Under the pieces are notes generated by a model that made no database searches, was not told where the DNA came from, and saw only the letters and a program-made list of their open reading frames with translations. Shown piece by piece: positions 6,892 to 10,458 of a stretch of DNA of 10,458 bases (the stretch's first letter is position 1; each line of letters begins with the position of its first letter). Both the position numbers and the translations under genes were made by a program. Source of the DNA: Verrucomicrobia bacterium UBA3750 (GTDB lineage: Bacteria; Verrucomicrobiota; Kiritimatiellia; RFP12; UBA1067); NCBI GenBank assembly GCA_002371755.1, contig DFGM01000073.1, forward strand, positions 1 through 10,458. The letters run 5' to 3'.

Positions 6892-7934
6892 ATGCTTCGC
6901 CTTTCTTTCATCCTGCGAATGCGCAACTGCCCGCACGCCGCATCCTTATCCTTGCCGCGCGAACGCCGCAGCATGGTTTGAACGCCCTTCTTCATGAGCA
7001 CGTCCAGAAACATTAGCATCGTCTTTTCGTCGGGCGTCTTGAAATCCTGCCTGTGCGAGACAGGCGAGAGCGGAATGAGATTGACTTTGGCCATCGGGAC
7101 TCTGCGCACCTGGGCGGCAAGTTCTTCGGCGCAGGCCCTGGAGTCGTTCACGCCGCGTATCACAGTGTATTCGAAGGTGATGATACGCTTGGTGGCCTTG
7201 GTGTATTCGGCGCAGGCGTGGAGCAGTTCGTCTATGGGCCAGCGCCTGTTCACCGGCATGAGTTCGCTCCTAAGCGCGTCGTTGGGGGCGTGCAGGGATA
7301 CGGAAAGCTCGAACTGTATGCCTTCCGCGGCAAGCTTGGCGAAGCCCGGCACCACCCCGCATGTCGAAAGCGTGATGTGCCTGGCGCCGAGATTGGGTCC
7401 CTTGCCGGCGTTGATGAGCTTCAACGCCCTCATCGTTTCGTCATAGTTCGCGAAAGGCTCGCCCATCCCCATCACAACGATATTGGTAATCTCGCCGCGT
7501 TTGCGCCCGAGCATGTATTGGGCCACGATTTCATCGGCGGAGAGGGAACGGACCACCCCCTGCGAACCGCTCGCGCAAAACGCGCACCCCATGGCGCATC
7601 CCACCTGCGTGGATATGCACTGGGTGAAGCGGCCCGTGGCGGGAATGAGCACGGTCTCCACCGCTTCCCCGTCCGCAAAGCCGACGAGAAGTTTCTCCGT
7701 CCCGTCGTCCGAACGCGCCACGTCGAGCAGTTTGGCGCTGGTAAAAGGTATTTCCTCCTTCAGCCGCTCGCGGAAGTCCTTGGGGAGCGTGGTCGCCATA
7801 TCCCAATCGTCTATCCAATCGCGATAGAGGGAATGCAAAATCTGGTCGGCGCGGAATGTTCTCATTCCGCGCTCGGCCAAAAGGGGCTTCCATTCCTCGG
7901 GAAGGACGCCCCATGCTTTGAGTTGCTTTTCCAA
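6888..7934 (-). CDS. rlmN: Dual-specificity 23S rRNA / tRNA adenine-C2 methyltransferase RlmN
   Basis: This 348-residue radical SAM enzyme methylates C2 of A2503 in 23S rRNA and A37 in some tRNAs. The 4Fe-4S cluster motif CxxxCxxC is Cys113, Cys117 and Cys120 (QVGCAMGCAFC). Cys334 in AACGQLR matches the methyl-carrying cysteine (Cys355 in E. coli), and Cys106 matches E. coli Cys118. GMGEPFANYD (156-165) and STCGVVPGF (190-198) are further RlmN hallmarks, which favour RlmN over Cfr. The start is TTG at 7932-7934, directly after the TGA of the dehydrogenase and in the same frame. The first ATG (7863-7865) would remove about 23 residues that align with the family's N-terminal helices before FRADQI, so TTG is preferred. 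No clear Shine-Dalgarno precedes it, so it probably relies on re-initiation by ribosomes leaving the upstream gene. The gene ends in an ATGA overlap with the debranching enzyme. Confidence 0.97.
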   Translation of the reverse strand: MEKQLKAWGVLPEEWKPLLAERGMRTFRADQILHSLYRDWIDDWDMATTLPKDFRERLKEEIPFTSAKLLDVARSDDGTEKLLVGFADGEAVETVLIPATGRFTQCISTQVGCAMGCAFCASGSQGVVRSLSADEIVAQYMLGRKRGEITNIVVMGMGEPFANYDETMRALKLINAGKGPNLGARHITLSTCGVVPGFAKLAAEGIQFELSVSLHAPNDALRSELMPVNRRWPIDELLHACAEYTKATKRIITFEYTVIRGVNDSRACAEELAAQVRRVPMAKVNLIPLSPVSHRQDFKTPDEKTMLMFLDVLMKKGVQTMLRRSRGKDKDAACGQLRIRRMKERRSI

Positions 7935-8783
7935 TCAGACGCCGCTGTAGGAAGAGAATCCGCCATCCACGGGCAGAACGACGCCCGTGACGAACGCCGC
8001 ATCGTCCGAGAGAAGGAACCGTGCCGCGCCATGGAGATCGGAAGGCTGGCCGAACTTGCGCATCGGAGTCTTGTTGATCACCTTGTTGCCGCGGGCGGTT
8101 AGGGTCTTGCCGTCCTTTTCGAGCAGGAGGAAGCGGTTCTGGTTGGTGATGAAGAAGCCCGGGGCGAGAGCGTTCACGCGAATGCCCATGGGGGCGAGGT
8201 GGGTTGCGAGCCAGCTTGTCCAATTGCTGATGCTGGCCTTCGCCGCCGCATACGCGGGCACCTTCGTCATCGGCTGGAAGCACATGGCCGCCATCGACGA
8301 GAAGTTGAGCACCGAGCCGCCCCTCTTGAGCATGTCCTTGCAGAACACTTGGCAAGGCAGAAGCGTGCCTATGAAGTTGAGTTTGTTCACGAACTCGAAC
8401 CCGCTCTGGTCCATGCCGAAGAATGTATCTTCAAGGGGCGTATCCTTCGTAATCTGCTCCGCCTTGCAAGTGCCCTTCGGGTGGTTGCCGCCCGCCCCGT
8501 TGATGAGAACATCAATCCTGCGGAAGCGCTTCAGCACTACCTTGCGCGCCTTCTCCAGGCTCTCGCGGTCGAGAACGTTCGCCTCGACTGCGATTACATC
8601 CTTGTAGCCCTTCTTCTGGAGTTTCTTGACAAACTCCGTGGCGACATCGATCTTGAGGTCGAGCACGGCCACCTTGGCGCCATGCGCGAGCATGTCTTCG
8701 GTGAGAGAGGAGCACAGCACTCCTGCCGCGCCGGTGATTACCATCACCTTTCCTTCAACGCCTTTGTCCTTGACGATTTTCAT
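7935..8783 (-). CDS. Short-chain dehydrogenase, D-mannonate/fructuronate oxidoreductase-like (YjmF type)
   Basis: This 282-residue NAD(P)-dependent SDR has a Rossmann fold. The nucleotide-binding loop is TGAAGVLCSS (17-26), Asp42 ends the second strand (an acidic residue here usually favours NAD), NGAGGNHPKGT runs 95-105, and the catalytic set is Asn135, Ser163, Tyr178 and Lys182 (YAAAK). The features GGNHPKG, NFIGTLLPCQVF, APGFFITNQNR and the C-terminal PVDGGFSSYSGV are, from memory of the family, typical of YjmF/UxuB-like enzymes. Those are proposed to interconvert D-fructuronate and D-mannonate in uronate breakdown. No uronate isomerase or dehydratase is nearby, so the substrate is a guess. 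The cysteine at the third glycine position of the loop also occurs in that group. The ATG at 8781-8783 follows AAGGAG at a rather long 12-base spacing. The stop TGA is directly followed by the rlmN start. Confidence 0.85.
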   Translation of the reverse strand: MKIVKDKGVEGKVMVITGAAGVLCSSLTEDMLAHGAKVAVLDLKIDVATEFVKKLQKKGYKDVIAVEANVLDRESLEKARKVVLKRFRRIDVLINGAGGNHPKGTCKAEQITKDTPLEDTFFGMDQSGFEFVNKLNFIGTLLPCQVFCKDMLKRGGSVLNFSSMAAMCFQPMTKVPAYAAAKASISNWTSWLATHLAPMGIRVNALAPGFFITNQNRFLLLEKDGKTLTARGNKVINKTPMRKFGQPSDLHGAARFLLSDDAAFVTGVVLPVDGGFSSYSGV

Positions 8784-8795
8784 TCTTGTCTCATT

Positions 8796-8801
8796 CTCCT
8801 T
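8796..8801 (-). promoter_or_regulatory. Ribosome binding site of the short-chain dehydrogenase gene, unusually far from the start
   Basis: AAGGAG on the minus strand lies 12 bases before the ATG at 8783, longer than the usual 5-9. Another ATG (8792-8794) sits one base from it, out of frame, and meets a stop after four codons. The first conserved SDR residues support 8783 as the real start. Confidence 0.55.
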
Positions 8802-8837
8802 TTTGTCTATTCCCTGGATGGGGAAAGCCGGTTGCGC

Positions 8838-8865
8838 CAGGCGTGAAGCACACGCTTCACGCCTG
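8838..8865. terminator. Perfect 12-bp hairpin containing the purL stop codon
   Basis: CAGGCGTGAAGC (8838-8849) and GCTTCACGCCTG (8854-8865) are exact inverse complements around a 4-base loop. The purL TGA (8857-8859) lies within one arm. The stem is strong and GC-rich. Neither side is followed by a run of T, so classical intrinsic termination is doubtful. It could slow or partly stop transcription, or protect the purL end of the message. Confidence 0.5.
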
Positions 8866-10458
8866 ACCTGTCGCGAAGCGGTAGGCGTTCTGGAACATCC
8901 TGAGCCACGGGCCCGGCTCGCCGGTGAAGACGCCTGGGTTGTAACTGAGCTGGCACGCCCTGAAGCCGCGCTCCGGGTGCGGCATCATTATCGTGGCGCG
9001 TCCGTCTGCCGTCGTGAACGCCGTCTGACCTCCGAGCGAGCCGTTGGGGTTCCACGGATAGCGCGTGGTGGCATTGCCGCGCCCGTCGACGAAGTGGGCC
9101 GCACAAATGCCGGGCGTCCAGCCCGTGGTCCAGACGCGACCTTCTCCGTGCGCCACTGCGATGGGCAGCCTGGAGCCTTCCATTCCCTTGAAGAAGATGG
9201 AAGGCGACGGCTCTATCTCGATGCAGGAATAGCGCGCCTCGAACTGTTCCGAAATGTTCCTGACGAACTTCGGCCACCATTCCGCGCCCGGTATGAGCTC
9301 CTTGAGCTGCGAAAGCATCTGGCAGCCGTTGCACACGCCGAGAGAGAACGTGTCGGGACGCTCGAAGAAGCGCTTGAACATCTCCTTGAGATTGTCGTTG
9401 AAGAGAATGGACCGCGCCCAGCCAGAGCCCGCGCCCAACACGTCGCCGTAGCTGAAGCCGCCGCACGCGACGAGGCCCTGGAAGTCGTCCAGATTCACTC
9501 GCCCGGCGATAAGATCGCTCATATGGACGTCTCTGCACGAGAAGCCTGCAAGCGCGAACGCCGCCGCCATTTCGATATGCCCGTTCACGCCCTGCTCGCG
9601 CAAAATGCACATGGCGGGCTTCGCTTTCCTGGGCGCTTCGAAAAGGAGCATCTGGCGCGGCTCGGCGCCGGTATCGGCATCGTCGGAGCCGGTGCCGAGA
9701 TCGAGGTCGTATGTGACCTTGAAGTTGAGCCCCGGATCTTCCGCGTCGAGAGCGTTGTCGTATTCTTCTTTCGCCGTGGCGGGGTTGTCGCGCAAAGCCT
9801 GCATACGGTAGGTCGTCTCGCTCCAAGCGCGCCTGAGAGTGGTGATGTCGGTCTCGATGCACTTGCGCTGGCCGACGAAGACTTCGAACGAACGCGAAGA
9901 GCGCGTCACCGCGCCAATCACTTCCGCTTCTATTCCCGCCGCGTGATAAAGGCGCAGCACTTTCTTTACATTGGATTCAGCCACCTGCAAGACGGCGCCC
10001 GGCTGCTCGTTGAACAGCTCCTGGAGCGCGTCGCCATCCGCTAGACGCGCCACAATGCCGCGCCCGCCCGTGATGGCCATTTCGGCAAGCGTTGCCACCA
10101 CGCCACCATCGGAACGGTCGTGATACGCAAGCGCCAGCGAGTTCTTCACGATGCGCTGGGTGGCGTTGAAGAAGTCCTTGAGCTTCGCGGCGTCGCAATC
10201 GGCGTGGGTATCGCCAAGCTGCGAATAGACCTGCGCAAGCGCCGTGGCGCCAAGCGGTTTCTCGCCGCACGAAAGGTCGGCAAGCACGAGGAACGTCGAT
10301 TCACCTTCCGGATCCGGCTTCAAATCGGGAGTGAGCGTGAGCCGCACGTCGCTCACAGGCGCAAAAGAAGATACGACGAGCGAAAGCGGCGCCACCTGCT
10401 TCTGCTGCTGTCCGTGCGAATCCGTCCAGACCGTGTGCATGGAGCAGCTGTCCTTGCC
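8857..10458 (-). CDS. purL: Phosphoribosylformylglycinamidine synthase (large PurL), C-terminal part (truncated by window edge)
   Basis: The 533 visible residues run from inside the synthase domain to the natural end. The reading frame is open to the right edge, where GKDSCSMHTVW matches the GKDSMSMKT motif of large PurL proteins, so no start lies here. This is the long single-chain form (usually about 1290 residues), which converts FGAR, glutamine and ATP to FGAM, the fourth step of purine synthesis. Motifs include HDRSDGGVVATLAEMA in the second ATP-binding half. A class I glutamine amidotransferase domain follows from about visible residue 280. Its nucleophile is Cys376 in GVCNGCQM (codon at 9331-9333), and His494 and Glu496 in MPHPER complete the triad. 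The glutaminase is therefore intact. It is followed after 73 bases by the dehydrogenase gene, and its stop codon lies in a hairpin. No other pur gene is visible. Confidence 0.97.
   Translation of the reverse strand, partial: GKDSCSMHTVWTDSHGQQQKQVAPLSLVVSSFAPVSDVRLTLTPDLKPDPEGESTFLVLADLSCGEKPLGATALAQVYSQLGDTHADCDAAKLKDFFNATQRIVKNSLALAYHDRSDGGVVATLAEMAITGGRGIVARLADGDALQELFNEQPGAVLQVAESNVKKVLRLYHAAGIEAEVIGAVTRSSRSFEVFVGQRKCIETDITTLRRAWSETTYRMQALRDNPATAKEEYDNALDAEDPGLNFKVTYDLDLGTGSDDADTGAEPRQMLLFEAPRKAKPAMCILREQGVNGHIEMAAAFALAGFSCRDVHMSDLIAGRVNLDDFQGLVACGGFSYGDVLGAGSGWARSILFNDNLKEMFKRFFERPDTFSLGVCNGCQMLSQLKELIPGAEWWPKFVRNISEQFEARYSCIEIEPSPSIFFKGMEGSRLPIAVAHGEGRVWTTGWTPGICAAHFVDGRGNATTRYPWNPNGSLGGQTAFTTADGRATIMMPHPERGFRACQLSYNPGVFTGEPGPWLRMFQNAYRFATGQA

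Noticed and set aside
6892..6936. Upstream start of the debranching enzyme at 6936
   Set aside because: The extra 15 residues lie inside rlmN and look like an antisense-free frame extension. The ATG at 6889-6891 has the ATGA overlap and better ribosome binding.
8176..8192. Stray copy of the palindrome core (AATGCCCATGG) inside the SDR gene
   Set aside because: It encodes the conserved APMGIRVNA stretch and is a single copy, so chance plus protein constraint explains it.
8783..8794. Four-codon leader peptide (ATG at 8792-8794) before the SDR gene
   Set aside because: The ATG is one base from the Shine-Dalgarno site, too close for good initiation, and such short frames arise readily by chance.
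8626..10044. Plus-strand open frame of 472 codons opposite purL and the SDR gene
   Set aside because: It crosses the purL-SDR gap and the hairpin and has no family resemblance.

Overview
The window is a compact bacterial chromosome segment, moderately GC-rich, with every recognisable gene on the minus strand. It reads right to left. At the right edge is the C-terminal part of a large FGAM synthase (purL). It is followed by a short-chain dehydrogenase, rlmN, a two-domain glycogen debranching enzyme, hisD and an LpxL/HtrB-type lipid A acyltransferase. After a 449-base non-coding gap comes the N-terminal part of a phosphomannomutase/phosphoglucomutase, cut by the left edge. A lipid A acyltransferase implies a Gram-negative envelope. 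The eukaryote-like GH13+GH133 debranching enzyme, the AEHGSG form of HisD and the patchwork gene order would fit a PVC-group anaerobe such as Verrucomicrobiota or Kiritimatiellota. That placement is an inference, not something the sequence proves.

Region 10458-829 looks like one transcription unit. Junctions are tight: purL to SDR 73 nt, SDR to rlmN 0 nt (stop and start abut in one frame), rlmN to debranching enzyme a 4-nt ATGA overlap, debranching enzyme to hisD 31 nt, hisD to lpxL a 4-nt ATGA overlap. The products serve unrelated core jobs: purine synthesis, uronate or sugar redox, rRNA/tRNA methylation, glycogen breakdown, histidine synthesis and lipid A acylation. The unit is therefore better read as a housekeeping string than as a pathway operon. 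A 12-bp perfect hairpin contains the purL stop codon and may partly separate purL from the genes after it.

Region 828-380 is the most unusual part. It begins with a hairpin just after lpxL and then holds eight copies of a 12-bp near-palindrome (CAATG-GG-CATTG) spaced at exactly 22 bp from 595 to 760. Next comes a GC-rich stretch, then a good sigma70-like promoter (TGGACT, 17 bp, extended -10 TGG-TACAAT) and a Shine-Dalgarno site leading into the mutase gene. The array is not coding, because 22 is not a multiple of three. It looks like a phased set of protein-binding sites or a repeat locus upstream of the mutase promoter. I see no RNA genes, insertion sequences, CRISPR arrays or phage genes.
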